In this document: piece by piece, positions 32,697 to 44,310 of the stretch
Numbering within the stretch: position 1 is the first letter of the stretch
How the letters are laid out: the number at the start of each line of letters is the position of its first letter
Assembly: GCA_032622095.1 (NCBI GenBank)
Contig: CP136068.1
Location: 52,076,443-52,140,442, forward strand
From: Siphonodentalium dalli
Taxonomy: Eukaryota; Mollusca; Scaphopoda; Gadilida; Siphonodentaliidae
Length of the DNA: 64,000 nt
Reading direction: 5' to 3'
The notes under the pieces: generated by a model
Seen by the model: only the letters and a program-made list of their open reading frames with translations
Database searches by the model: none
Told to the model about the DNA's origin: nothing
Program-made: the position numbers and the translations under genes

Positions 32697-34782
32697 GCTC
32701 AACTTTACTTTGTAAAGTTTGAGCTATTGCCATGGCTTTGTCGTCCGTCGTCCGTGTGTACGTGTGTGCGTGTGTGCGTGTGTACGTGTGTACGTGTGTA
32801 CGTAAGGCGTCAACAATGCAGTCTACAGGTCGTACCTTTGGTCAGATCATTATGAAATTTGTCATAGCTGTTGACATCAACATTTAGACCAGAATGATTA
32901 ATTTTGGGGTCATTCGGTAAAAAAACATGGCCGCCAGTGGCCATCTTGCATTTCAAAATTCAATCCATTAGCACGGGCTACAGGGCGTACTGTTTGTCTG
33001 ATCGTCATGAAATTTGTCATGGATGTTAATATTGACATGTAGATGGGAACGAGTAATTTTGGGGTCATTCGGCCAAAAAACATGGCGGCCAGCAGCCTTC
33101 TTGGATTTTACTCTTTGTATGACTAAATTCTTTAGCACGGGCTACAGGTCGTACCTTTAGTCTGATCGTCATCAAATTTGTCATGGATGTTAATATTGAC
33201 ATGTAGATGGGAACGAGTAATTTTGGGGTCATTCGGCCAAAAAAAATGGCCGCCAGCAGCCATCTTGGATTTTACTCTTTGTATGACTAAATCCTTTAGC
33301 ACGGGCTACAGGTCCTACTTTTAGTCTGATCATCATAAAATTTGTCAAGAATGTTAATAATGACATGTAGATGGGAACGAGTCATTTTGGGGTCAATCGG
33401 CCAAAAAACATGGCCGCCAGCAGCCATCTTGGATTTTACTCTTTGTATGACTAAATCCTTTAGCACGGGCTACAGGCCGTACCTTTAGTCTGATCATCAT
33501 AAAATTTGTCATGGCTGTTGAAATTGGAATGTAGATGTGAACGAGTAATTTTGGGGTCATTCGGCCAATAAACATGGCCGCCAGTGGCCATCTTGGATTT
33601 CAAAATTTAATCCATTAGCACGGGCCACAGGTCGTACTGTTCGTCTGATCATCATGAAATTTGTCATGGATGTTAACAATGACATGTAGATGGGAACGAG
33701 TAATTTTGGGGTCATTCGGCCAAAAAACATGGTCGCCAGCAGCCATCTTGGATTTTACTCTTTGTATGACTAAATCCTTTAGCACGGGCTACAGGTTGTA
33801 CCTTTAGTCTGATCATCATAAAATTTGTCGTGAATGTTAATAATGACATGTAGATGGGAACGAGTCATTTTGGGGTCATTCGGCAGAAAAACATGGCCGC
33901 CAGCAGCCATCTTTGATTTTACTCTTTGTATGACTAAATCCTTTAGCACGGGATACAGGTCGTACCTTTAGTCTGATCATCATAAAATTTGTCATGGCTG
34001 TTGAAATTGGAATGTAAATGGGAACGAGTAATTTTGGGGTCATTCGGCCAATAAACATGGCCGGCTGCTATCTTTGATTTTACTCTTTGTATGACTAAAT
34101 CCTTTAGCACGGGCTACAGGTCGTACATTTAGTCTGATCATCATAAAATTTGTCATGGCTGTTGAAATTGGAATGTAAATGGGAACGAGTCATTTTGGGG
34201 TCATTCGGACAAAAAACATGGCCGCCAGTGGCCATCTTGGATTTCAAAATTTAATCCATTAGCACGGGCCCCATGTCGTACTGTTCGTCTGATCATCATG
34301 AAATTTGTCATGGTTGTTAATATTGGATTTTACTCTTTGTATGACTAAATTCTTTAGCATGGGCTACAGGTCGTACCTTTAGTCTGATCGTCATAAAATT
34401 TGTCATAGATGTTAATAATGACATGTAGATAGGAACGAGTCATTTTGGTGTCATTCGGCCAAAAAACATGGCCGCCAGCAGCCATCTTGGATTTTACTCT
34501 TTGTGTGACTAAATTCTTTAGCATAGGCTACAGGTCGTACCTTTAGTCTGATCGTCATACAATTTGTCATGGATGTTAACGATGACATGTAGATGGGATA
34601 CAATCATTTTGGGGTCATTCGGCCGAAAACATGGCCGCCAGCAGCCATCTTGGATTTTACTTTTCTCTTCATGTCTATAAACTAGTATTAGACATTCAAC
34701 TTTCCACATTCCTAATCGCTCCATTGACTGTAATACATTAAATTATTCCCTTTCCAAGTTGAGCTACAGTGTCATTGACACT
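32697..34782. mobile_element. Pearl-like non-autonomous element with ~162-bp tandem repeats, copy 2
   Basis: Has the same ends as 2697-4230: left hairpin AGCTCAACTTTAC/GTAAAGTTTGAGCT, CGTCCGTCGTCCGTG head with a (GTGTAC)n-like tract, right end AAGTTGAGCT, AGTGTCATTGACACT and TTTCAT. About eleven tandem units of ~162 bp, more than copy 1. It lies within LINE ORF2. The flanks rejoin in the ORF2 frame, leaving at most a 2-3 base duplication, consistent with Helitron-like insertion between T residues (inference). Confidence 0.8.
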
Positions 34783-37700
34783 TTCATTCTTGTTGTCATC
34801 GAATATTTCGTTTTTGAACGTTAGAATATGAACGCATTTTAATTCTTCCCGGACTTTATTGAGATATTCCAGCGATAGGTTATTCTCTAAATCGCTTATT
34901 TTTGGCATGTGAAGTGCTTCTGCCAAAAACGGTGGAATTATATATTCCTCGCATATTTGGGCAGAATTCTGAAGTAACATATTCGGTTTTCTTTCAGACA
35001 GTTTAAGCATATATCTTACAGCATTCATTATCGCATCATGTGCTATCGGAAATCTGCCCAATTCTGCTCTTGTCGCGTGATTAGACGCCATTCTATTTAA
35101 ACCCAACACTGATTTACAAAATTTAACATGTGTAATTTCACATGGAACAGATTCGAGCTTGTTAATATTAATATGCAATGCCCATATTTCGCAACCATAT
35201 AAAACGATAGGTTTTATCAGCTTGTCAAATAGTTTACACCAAATGCTTACTGAGAAAATTTCATGTTTGCGCAAGGATGACATTAAACTATACATTGCTT
35301 TTAACCCTTTGTTGTTAACATCTATCTGGGCTTTGCAAAATTTTCCATTCGCACAAAATTTAATACCAAGATAGGTATATTCCTTAACTGTTTCCAACGG
35401 AGTGTTGCTTAATTTAAAGGCAGTTAGTTTTTTTGTTGCTCGTTTCCTGAATATCAGGCATTTAGTTTTCTGAAGATTCACTTCTACTTTGTTCCTTATG
35501 CTGTAATTCTCCAATTTATTCAAACATCTTTGCATACCTTCAGCAGTTTCAGATAGCATAACCAGATCATCTGCAAATAGCATATGACTTAGAGATTTTT
35601 CGCCAACTTTAACCGGTTTGCACGAATCATCAAATTCGGCGCTAATGTCATCAATAAATATTTTGAAAATTGTGGGAGAAATAATATATCCTTGTCTAAC
35701 GCCAATATTTGAAATCATATGAGGCCCATAACCTTGGCTAGTTCGTACCGAATAAGCACTTGACGCATACATAGATTCAATAGTTTTCATAATATTTCCA
35801 TTGATACCAACATGTTTCAATTTAGTAAACATTGTCTCTCGGTGGACAGTATCAAATGCCTTACGGAAGTCTACAAATACTGCATATAGAGGTTTTGCCT
35901 CTTTCAGGTACTTAGTAGTTAGCGATTTTAAAATGAACGCACTATCAATCGTGCTTCTATTTTTTCTAAATCCATATTGATTATCACTTATAATATCATT
36001 ATCATCAAAAAATTTGGAAATTCGTGTATTGATTATTTTGTTAAATATTTTACTTATAGAACTGCTCAAAGATATAGCTCTATAATTGTTTGGATCGTGA
36101 CGATCACCTTTTTTATAGATAGGTGTCAGTGTGGACTCGCTCCAACATGTAGGATAATATGAAGAGTTCAGAACCAAATTAAACAACTTTGTTAAATCTT
36201 GTGCCATAATCGGTCCGACGGCTTTCAATAGTTCATTCCGCAGCCCGTCACTGCCTGGAGATTTATTATTTTTCAAACTCTTCAGAACGCCTATTACTTC
36301 CAGGGTCGAAATTTCATCATTATTGAGATCGCAAATGATCTTAGGTTTGTCTGTTTTACATATAAAAGTATCTTTATCCCGATGAGCGCTGTTGCAATAT
36401 AAATCATTAAAACATTTAACACTAATGTCTGGATCAAGATCGTCGTTATCTTTCCTACTATCATCTCTCATTTTTTTAATAAACTTCCAGTATTCACTCG
36501 GATCTGACGTTTCCATGTTTTCAAGTTCTATTGCAAATTTGTGTCGGAATAATTTAGCTCTATATTTAGTTTCCCTTTTATATGCTTTTTTGGCTGCGCA
36601 AAATTTTTCAATTAAACTTTTGTTCAGCGGCTGCTCTCTCATTTCGCGCACAGCTTTTTGCATTATGCATTTTAGTGTTTTACACTTATCATTAAACCAC
36701 CTACGTTTTTTATATTGCTTAATTTTACCATTCTTTACAGTTTTGGATGCCGACTTATTCAGTCTTTTAAGAAGTTCCGTAAAGTCAGTTACAGCTTTTT
36801 CTGTGTCATTTGCGGTTTCTTCATAACGCGATACTCTTAACCTCGATAATTCGTCTTGGAAACATTTGCTGTTAACAGTCATTATTGCCTTGTTTGCACT
36901 ATCTTTAGTCCATTTCAATGAATATTTCGGTACAGTATATTCATATATAAACATATTATCACAATTACTACTCTCTTGAAAATATTCTAAGTGAACAGCA
37001 AGTTGGCTGTGATCTGAAAATTCATTTGGATTTTTGACACAGAAATAGGACACGTCCGATAGATATTTCTCTGACACTATAATATAATCGACTACACTGC
37101 ACCCATTATATTGACAACTCGTAAAGTTCCCAAAAGAATCGCCGGGTGTTCTTCCATTGAGTATACGCAGTGACGCAGCTTTACATAATGAGAGGAGTTG
37201 TCGCCCAAAATGGTTTACTTTATCATCTAAACTTTCTCGTGCAGCGATTTCATCAACTTTATACGTATTGGGAAGGGGGCCATACCTATCGCAATCGTCT
37301 GTAACATAATCCGGCCGTTTCGCTGTTCTCGAGTTAAAATCCCCTCCCAAGATAACAAAGTCGTCCGACTTACAATCTTTTAAAAGTGTTTCAATGCTGT
37401 CGTACACGGAATCGTAATTGCTACTATGAGCCCAGAAAGTCGAGTTCGCAGGAGGAATATATATGGATATAAATACTACATTCGATTGCATATTGAAGAT
37501 ACTGCCACAAAATTCAACCCATATTGCGTATTGATTTAATTTCAAGACTCTAATTACAGAAGACTTATACTTATTCTTACAATAAAAGGCAATTCCTCCT
37601 CTGATTGTACTATTTGATCCTCTACTAAGATCAAAGCAGCAGTACCCTGGCATTTCTATATCATCCACATAGTGGTGCCAGGTTTCTGATATCGTTATAA

Positions 37701-37824
37701 AATCATATTTTTCTAAATGCTTTCGGCAATCTTCATCGGTAATTTTATTCACAAAGCCTTGCGCATTCCAGGCAGTATATGCAATTTTCCGCCGACGGCT
37801 ATGGTTTTGCGAAAGAGAGCTCAT
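34783..37824 (-). CDS. LINE ORF2: endonuclease-reverse transcriptase
   Basis: A long intact frame of about 1,000 residues. I prefer ATG 37,824 (MSSLSQNHS) because the upstream in-frame stretch is low-complexity TA repeat translation. The N-terminal EEP endonuclease has WNAQGF (Asn near residue 20), SETWHH (Glu near 47), GGDFNSR and SDHSQ. The reverse transcriptase has SPGSDGL, NYRAISL, AVFVDFRKAFD, IGVRQG and catalytic FADD near residue 750, then EYTYLG. The protein nicks target DNA and copies its RNA by target-primed reverse transcription (known for the class). The frame runs into the inserted element and stops at 34,738. The final ~130 residues lie at 32,279-32,686. Confidence 0.93.
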
Positions 37825-38239
37825 ATGTGTGTATATATATATATATAGGTAACGATATTCGAAAAGGACTGTCGGGAATAGTGTAGATATGAACGTCAAA
37901 ATTGAAATAGGCATATATTCCAGTCACATTGTATATATCTTTAAACTCTTTAGACCATCGTTTCAACACTAGTCTACCTCGTTAATTTTAAGTATCCAGA
38001 CGCTGTTTCAACAAAACAATTATACCATTTTGCGTATATAATTGGACCAATATATAGCCGCGCAATTATTATCGTAAACGAATCATAAACTTATATTATA
38101 AATCGTGTTACCACGCATAATAGATTTATGCGACTATACTGCTACGCAATTGATTTGTTAGTACGGTAATATTGTAAATAAATAAATAAAACAATCTAGA
38201 TATATGATATATGCATATACATGTATTTAAAAAAGTTAC

Positions 38240-38937
38240 CTACTGAGGTTTATGTTGGTTATTAATGTATTTCAGAATTTGTGCTAGTTGCTGTGAACAA
38301 AAAGATAGCTCATCTGTTCTAACACTTTGAAAACACTGTTCTTCATTCTGACGAACATTCTCGTGTCGATAGGAATTGATATTCCGATGTCCGAATGCAA
38401 GTCCCATCTCATTACCAGTACCCGTGTCTCGCTCAGTTGATCTGGTCGCCACAGATGATGTCTTGGGACGCATTTCCCGATACATCTGCCGGTGTTCCCC
38501 TGAAAAGTTTGCACGCCGATCCATCACTGTATCATCATCACATCTGTCCACTGCGATCCCATTCATTTCCTCCTGGGGGTATTTGATATTCAATGCCAGA
38601 ACTTTAGAACCGTCTCTATTTGGATGCCAATTGTCTCTGAACAAATCTACTCTAATCCTGCCGTGTGAAAGGAAAGTTAAACAGTTGTCAACAAATATAA
38701 ATCCATTCTTTCTGCACATGTTTTGATACTGCAAATTCGTTGATCACATCCGAATGCATTGTTGGTAGAATGGAAGAAATCCTTATTTTTGCTCCACGGA
38801 ACTGATATTTGATGTTTGAAGCGAGTGATTCCAAATCACTGGCGCTGGTTGAGATACCATTCCTGCATGAATTGATACCAATATGTATCGTTACTGTTCC
38901 AATATTTTGAAATTGCAAGTCTCCCTCGAGCCACGCA
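38240..38937 (-). pseudogene. LINE ORF1, SGNH-hydrolase part (frameshifted)
   Basis: Translated on the - strand in two overlapping frames that switch near 38,690-38,735. The first gives IGTVTIHIGINSC and SNIKYQFRGAKIRISSILPT, like SGNH block III and the following strand. The second gives FIFVDNCL and LFRDNWHPNRDG with the DxxH block (Asp-Asn-Trp-His). The block-I Gly-Asp-Ser segment is not visible on either side of the MITE, so part of the domain is lost or too decayed. The C-terminal tail is hydrophilic. SGNH domains in LINE ORF1 are thought to act as esterases. This copy is not functional. Confidence 0.75.
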
Positions 38938-38941
38938 TTAA

Positions 38942-39411
38942 AGGTACTCAACCCGATAAAACTCCTCTCAATTACTATTTCAATGGCTTCGGGGGTCAAA
39001 AATATTTGATTCGAGTCGAGGAAGTCACCCATCAAAGCTCAGATTTGTTAGATATCGATTTTAGAAATCTATTATTTTTCATTATCGGGAATACTATCTG
39101 GCCCAGAACTCATGCAAAATTGCGTTAAAATTACCACTTGATTTTAGAGTTATTCATCCTTGTCTGTTTGAATAGATTTTGAGTACACATCCAGAGCAGA
39201 TTACGGCAGATATTAGTACTCATCTCGAGAACATAACAAATTTGAAAAATCAATATCTAATAACTCTGAGCTTTGTTTGATGGGTTCCTCGACTCGAATC
39301 AAATATTTTTTACCCCCAGAGCCAAAGAAATAGTAATATAGCACCCTCTGATCGGATTGTTGTTGTTGGAATCTGTTGAGATGGGGACCCTCTTTACGGG
39401 TTGAGTACCTT
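38942..39411. mobile_element. TTAA-type MITE (AGGTACTCAA family), copy C, inverted
   Basis: TTAA at 38,938-38,941 and 39,412-39,415. Ends are AGGTACTCAACCCG and CGGGTTGAGTACCT. 470 bp, reverse orientation relative to copies A and B, judged by the GGGTCCCC/GGGGACCC end. It splits LINE ORF1. Confidence 0.92.
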
Positions 39412-40716
39412 TAAAGTTTGACTGTCAGTTCGAGTATTAATTTCACTCAACATTTCATCACTGTTGAAAGGAGATGCCAGCGGGTTAAGAATCGTGCTGA
39501 TGAGTTTTTCGACTTTATTTTCGTTCACCGTTCCATTCGCCGAACGTTCAACATTTTCTTCATTAATTTTTTTCTGTTGTTTTTTCATTTCAATCATCTC
39601 GCTGCGCAATTTATTCTGTTCATTTTTCAGTGAAGAATTGTCCCTTTTCACATCTTCTATTTTAGAAGAGAACTCTTTCTTCTGTTTATTGATTTCCGAT
39701 TTTAGCTTTGAATTTTCCTTTTCGAGGTCTTCAATTTTAGAATTCAATTCGTTTGTGTATACTTTCATTGAGTTCTGCATTTGAGCACGTACATCATTTA
39801 TGAGCTGATCCGTGTTGTTGTCCTGTTCTATTTTAGATGAATTAATCTCTTCGACACATAGACTTAAGTCATCCACTGACTGTTTTAACAACGTTGTGGA
39901 AAAGAGATTACCGACTGTCGACGGAAGGTACACATTTTTACATGAAGACGGGAGTCGAAGTGCCAAAGGTCTGCCAACACCTGTAGTATTTCTGATGCCA
40001 GGCCTCCTGGGTGTCGTATAGTGAAGTCTCATTTGTCCACATCCTGACAACTGTGACTTAACTGCTGGTGTAATGTGAACAACCGTTGTTTTATCCAGTG
40101 CCATAGAAGATAATTGTTTGGAAGCGATTGCATTTTTAATTTTCGTAACTTCTTCATCCGATGTTACATTAAATCCTTTCTGATAAATTTCTGGAAGATG
40201 GTTTTCAATCCACCATTCTACAGCCTTTTTTGAACCTTGTATCATAACTTTATTCTGAGTCTTGTATGTGTGCAAAGTAATTTTCGAACATTTTGTTTTT
40301 GGCACAGTTATGACATCTCCAACATAATTCCTATCAGTAGATTTATCATATACGCACTTCCAAACTGAACCTTCTTTTTCGACACATTTAGCGGAGTCCC
40401 AATATTTATGCGTTAATCCTTCTGTGTATTTCTCGAACTGTATTGTGTCCAATGTCAAAGTAATACATTTCCCTTTGTCTTTAACGTCAAGTTGATACAA
40501 TTCAGTTAACATACCTGACTTTCTTGCAACCACTTTATTAATGTCTAGGTTATAGTCTTTAACTACCTCATGTCTGCAATCTGAAGGTGCATCTTGATCT
40601 TCCCATTCTTCCGGAGATTCCTCACTCAGATCAGATTTCGGCTCTGTTCCATCATCTCGATCAGATTTCAGCTCTGTCTCATTACCATCCATATGCTTAT
40701 CCATGTCCATCTCCAT
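39412..40716 (-). pseudogene. LINE ORF1, N-terminal and coiled-coil part
   Basis: About 435 residues from ATG 40,716 (MEMDMDKHMDGNE). The first ~60 residues are acidic. Residues near 60-190 form a globular segment including ITLHTYKTQNKVMIQGSKKA and VEWWIENHLPEI, which I recall as a domain of invertebrate LINE ORF1 proteins. Residues near 300-400 form a long coiled coil with heptads (KIEDLEKENSKLKSEINKQK). The coiled coil suggests trimerisation and RNA binding as in other ORF1 proteins (inference). The frame ends in the MITE at 39,411. After the MITE, the reading frame is not in register, so there is an additional lesion. Confidence 0.8.
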
Positions 40717-40909
40717 TTTGACTTTAATGACTATCCCCGAAGTCCAGATTCGAGATTTAGAAATTACCCATTTAATTATATACAATATATAATTTCGCGG
40801 CGGAGCGGAAGCGAATTTTCGTTGCAGCCTTCCGCGATGACGTTACGATGTGATAATCCATAAAAATAGTTGGCCTGCTTCATAACTTGGTACCACTGAA
40901 CAACAAGGA

Positions 40910-41046
40910 CTAGGTTATTACCAGCAAATTGTCTGATCGGTAGTGTTTTGATCATTTATAATTTCGAGATGAACTAGGTTATTACCAGCAAATTCGCCAA
41001 ATTGTCTGATCGGTAGTGTTTTGATCATTTATAATTTCGAGATGAA
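40910..41046. repeat. Tandem duplication (~64-72 bp)
   Basis: CTAGGTTATTACCAGCAAAT through ATTTCGAGATGAAC occurs twice in a row. The second copy has an extra TCGCCAAAT-type insertion. The remainder of 40,861-41,660 shows no gene. Confidence 0.8.
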
Positions 41047-41663
41047 CATTCTTAAAAAGTGTGGCGTATCCATCACCTTTTCTACAGGAAGTTATTATTA
41101 AGGTACAGTCGTTCAGGTAGTAACGGGTCACATGCAGTAACGGGTCAGTTGCTGTTTGTCGTCGTGGCAACAGTCACAGATGCACTTGATCTCCCAAAAT
41201 CCTTTTGATTCTTGAGAATGAATATGTGTTGGAGATCATGTGCAATTTGTGTCGAGTTCTGACGGTAATTTCCGATTTAATTCAATTTTTCTAACGGACA
41301 GTGGAAACGCATCGGAGGAAAGTAGGTCAACAAAATATGTCAAGTTGCAGATCGGCTGCTGCCAATAAAAAACAGAATAAAGTACACCCAAACTAAGCAC
41401 TGTAAAATATTAACAAATTATTTATTTTTCAACTCCCAGACCCCCACAAAAGTTAAATTTGTCTTATTGTGTAAACATTTAATTTGTTTCGACCTACTTC
41501 CGTTGTCAATAGCGGGTCACATGCTTTTGTTGACAGTCGATCGCACGTGCTATCACGGAATGGATAAAAACATGTCAATTGAATTCTAATGATTAGCATA
41601 CATTGGAAATAATAAAACATAGTAACATTTCATGCCTTCATTGGCAATTTAAGACATAATATA

Positions 41664-42392
41664 GGTTGAAATTGTTCTCATAGTTTAATTTTCAACCAGA
41701 ATTGAATGAAGAGTGAATGTTTTTTTAGACCAATTACAGTCAAATATTTTCCAGTGGTCGGTAAAATAATTAGATTGGAATGGCTATCAGTTGGAACATT
41801 TCTAACTATACAGGGTGCCAGGTTGAAAAATTCTAGCAGTTGGAATTCTTGAGAGACCTGTTGGGGGGGGGGGGGGGGGTATCCAAGCCAAATTATTAAC
41901 CCACCGCTAGGGGTGTGGGAGGGACAGGGACTTGGCTAGATCATGCCATGAACCTCTACTAATGCTAACGCCCGTTTTGAACTGATGGAATATGACCTCT
42001 ATGGGCGTTAACATTAGTAGAGGTTCATGGCTTGATCTAGGACGTGGCCAGAGGGTCTCAGTTGGTGACGTCCACCTTGGAAGTTCCAATTATCCCCCCC
42101 CCACCCCCCACCACCATTGAACCAGACAAATCTCCCAAAGCCCTGCCCATGGTTTGAAAATTTCATCTAGTGTCTCAAACTTTCCAACTGTTGGAAATGT
42201 CTAACCTCCCCCCCCCCCCCCACCTAAGGTTGGAAAATTTCCCAAAATAATCAGAAATAATGGACATTTTCAGACCAAAATTTTTACAAAAAAATAGAAA
42301 AATATGCTGCTGTTGGTCTAAAAACAACTTATTCCCCACTATATAATAACTGGTTGGGCATATATACAAATAATTGAGAACAATTTCAACCA
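41664..42392. repeat. Inverted poly-G/poly-C fold-back repeat
   Basis: The left part (GGTTGAAATTGTTCTCATAG at 41,664, then a run of 17 G at 41,863-41,879) is matched in inverted order on the right (C-runs near 42,090-42,110 and 42,208-42,221, then TTGAGAACAATTTCAACC to 42,392). In the middle, GCCATGAACCTCTACTAATG (41,945) pairs with CATTAGTAGAGGTTCATGGC (about 42,012-42,031). It is a fold-back relative of the direct array at 12.8-13.7 kb. Confidence 0.7.
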
Positions 42393-42713
42393 ATGCGGGT
42401 AATTGTGGTGTAATATGCTCTAACTATAAAGTTGTGTTAGACTGGGTCAGGCATGATTTTCTAGCTTGAACATTTTTATCAATATTGATGAGGGGAGAGT
42501 CACCCCAACACCATACCTGTCACTACGTCCTTGAGGAGGGGTGCAAGGAGGGTGTGATTACCTGGAATCAGGAAGTTGGGTCTCGCCCAAGGGATGACCA
42601 GTGCCCATATGAATATGCTAAGGTGCATCCACCAAATGAAGTGCCCAAGCCATATAATCCTCCCCGAGAAAACCACAAAATTAAAACAATAAAACAATAA
42701 AACAATAAAACGA
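42393..42713. other. No gene; (AATAAAAC)n simple repeat at the Polinton edge
   Basis: A short AAAACAAT tandem stretch at about 42,683-42,713 sits directly against the truncated end of the Polinton. No coding or element end is visible. Confidence 0.45.
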
Positions 42714-42945
42714 TTTTGAAGAACAGACAGTATTATTGCATCAGTTGTAATCAAATTGAATTTACACGAATCCCCTGTAACATTGTATGTTTCTGAAGGT
42801 GTTATCAGTTCGACTAATGCAACTTCCCATTTTCTTTATCAATTTGCATTGGTTTTGGTAATTGTACAGTAAAACAACATTGAGAATTGTTTGGATACAT
42901 TACCATTGAACTGTCGCTCGGAATTGTAATGTAGAAAGAATTCAT
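42714..42945 (-). pseudogene. Minor-capsid (penton)-like protein, N-terminal fragment
   Basis: From ATG 42,945 the frame reads MNSFYITIPSDSSMVMYPNN and then FTVQLPKP. This matches the typical Polinton minor-capsid start (short beta-strand, P-S-N/D-x-S-M, Y-P-x-N, F-T-x-x-L-P). A frameshift near 42,833 precedes WEVALVELITPSETYNV, another family hallmark (WEVALVEI..P..WYNV). Similarity ends near 42,714, so most of the protein is missing. Its ATG overlaps the stop of the upstream membrane-protein gene (ATGA), as expected for compact viral gene order. Confidence 0.75.
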
Positions 42946-43202
42946 ACTTTCAAAATTTCTGCCGACTGATTTTTCAAATATTTCAAACGCGGTGTTGGTA
43001 AAATGTATCCCAAAGAACTACTGAGTAAAATTAACCACAGTTCGTTATTTTCACTTTGTAAACTTAAATGAACAATTGCTGTAGCGATTATACCAACAAT
43101 TATACTAATTTGTGTAAAATATGTTACTTGATTTTTTGCAATTTTTTCTCCACAGATTTGAAATTGTGATGGAGCATCCAGACCAACTGAACCATTTTGA
43201 GA
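42942..43202 (-). CDS. Polinton small membrane protein (two TM helices)
   Basis: About 86 residues from the likely start MSQNGSVGLDAPSQF (near 43,202). ICGEKIAKNQVTYFTQISII is followed by a first hydrophobic helix, then SLQSENNELWLILLSSSLGY and a PTPRLK tail. The C-G-E-(K/R)-x-x-K-(N/D)-x-V-x-(Y/F)F-x-Q and ELWxxLLSSxLGYxLPxPxLK signature recurs in small proteins of marine-animal Polintons. The function is unknown; a role in membranes or virion assembly is a guess. The open frame extends upstream to 43,340 but there overlaps the integrase, so the internal Met is preferred. Confidence 0.75.
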   Translation of the reverse strand, partial: SQNGSVGLDAPSQFQICGEKIAKNQVTYFTQISIIVGIIATAIVHLSLQSENNELWLILLSSSLGYILPTPRLKYLKNQSAEILKV

Positions 43203-43215
43203 CATGTTAAAAGTT

Positions 43216-44310
43216 TTATACCAAATTTGTGGCAGGAATCCAACTGTCAAATTTTTTAGGATAACCAGCCCAATGAACTTTAATTTCTCTAACTGATTTA
43301 CCAGCAACTTTTCTTGAACGTTTACCAACAACTGATTCAATTTCGTAAACTTTATTATCTTTTATATGTTGAATTTCTTTACCATAAAATGATCCTGCGA
43401 TGTTTTCACCATCTAAATCTACTAATTTGTAAGTTAATGGTGTACTTTTACAAACTCTACTAATTTTGAAAATTTCTTTTGTCCAATTTGGAAGATATCC
43501 TTTATCAAAAGTTCTCTTTGTTTTATTTATTCTAACAAAATCTCCAACTTTCAAGATCTTATCTTTTTTCGTTTTTAACTTTCCATAAAGATTTCTGGAA
43601 ACTTCAATTTCATTTTCTCGAGTTACTAAAACTGGTGCCATCTTAATACTTCTATGAAAACTTTTGTTGTAAGAATTCACAAAATCGTGCAAAACATCAT
43701 TGTATTTCAAAGTTTGATTATGTGTAAAATATTTCCACATCTTTGTTTTCAATGTCCGTTGAAAACGTTCAACTATACTTGCTTTTGTCTCTGGATTCTC
43801 TGTTGTGCAAAAATGAATTTTCTTAGATTTCAAAAATTGTAAAAATAATTTATTTTTGAATTCTGAACCTTTGTCAGATTGAAATGAAACAGGTTTTCGT
43901 TTTGATGATTTGAGAATTTTCTGAAATGTTTTAACTAAAGTTTTACCAGTTTTGTCTTTAATTTTTTCAACCCATGCAAATTTTGAGAACACATCAATAA
44001 CACAAAGGAAATATCTGTAATTGTCATTGTGCTTTTGCAAAGTTTGCAAATCTGCCAAATCAGCTTGCCACTGAATATCAATTCCTGCAACAATAGTTTT
44101 ACGTCTGCGAAATTTCCGAACAATTGGTTTGTGCAAAGTATATGTTTTTTGCCATTGTAACCATTTTTTAACATCTGAAAGTTTAATTTTGTTATTTGTT
44201 TCTTTCGCATTTTTAAAAAGTTGATTTGCTCCACTGAAACCACCAACTTCTTTTGGATTGTAGTAAATTTCAGTTAGAAGTTTGTCAAATTTTATGTAAG
44301 TGGGGACCAT
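43216..44310 (-). CDS. Polinton integrase (DD35E rve core plus chromodomain)
   Basis: 364 residues, ATG at 44,310, apparently full length and uninterrupted. The catalytic core has Asp84 in WQADLADL, Asp146 in FQSDKGSEFKN and Glu181 in ASIVERFQR, so the D-to-E distance is 35. The N-terminal ~70 residues are basic. Residues near 230-300 form the C-terminal domain (KVGDFVRI...W). Residues near 318-364 are chromodomain-like (YEIESVV...VHWAGYPKKFDSWIPATNL). It joins element ends to host DNA, and the chromodomain may guide target choice. It overlaps the upstream gene by ~19 bp. Confidence 0.93.
   Translation of the reverse strand: MVPTYIKFDKLLTEIYYNPKEVGGFSGANQLFKNAKETNNKIKLSDVKKWLQWQKTYTLHKPIVRKFRRRKTIVAGIDIQWQADLADLQTLQKHNDNYRYFLCVIDVFSKFAWVEKIKDKTGKTLVKTFQKILKSSKRKPVSFQSDKGSEFKNKLFLQFLKSKKIHFCTTENPETKASIVERFQRTLKTKMWKYFTHNQTLKYNDVLHDFVNSYNKSFHRSIKMAPVLVTRENEIEVSRNLYGKLKTKKDKILKVGDFVRINKTKRTFDKGYLPNWTKEIFKISRVCKSTPLTYKLVDLDGENIAGSFYGKEIQHIKDNKVYEIESVVGKRSRKVAGKSVREIKVHWAGYPKKFDSWIPATNLV

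Larger units (their letters stand above)
32130..40860 (-). mobile_element. Non-LTR retrotransposon (LINE), SGNH-ORF1 / EEP-RT-ORF2, with two nested insertions
   Basis: It runs on the - strand: ORF1 (40,716 to about 38,240), ORF2 (37,824 to 32,279), and a 3' microsatellite tail of TTATG units at 32,130-32,154. ORF1 carries an SGNH hydrolase segment and ORF2 an apurinic-type endonuclease plus reverse transcriptase, a combination known from the CR1/L2-like groups. Clade assignment is inference. A TTAA MITE (38,942-39,411) splits ORF1 and a pearl-like element (32,697-34,782) splits the end of ORF2. The 5' boundary was not resolved. Confidence 0.85.

Noticed and set aside
36392-36826. 144-residue open frame on the + strand inside LINE ORF2
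   Set aside because: Antisense shadow of the reverse transcriptase frame, hydrophobic and Ser-rich as expected for antisense translation.
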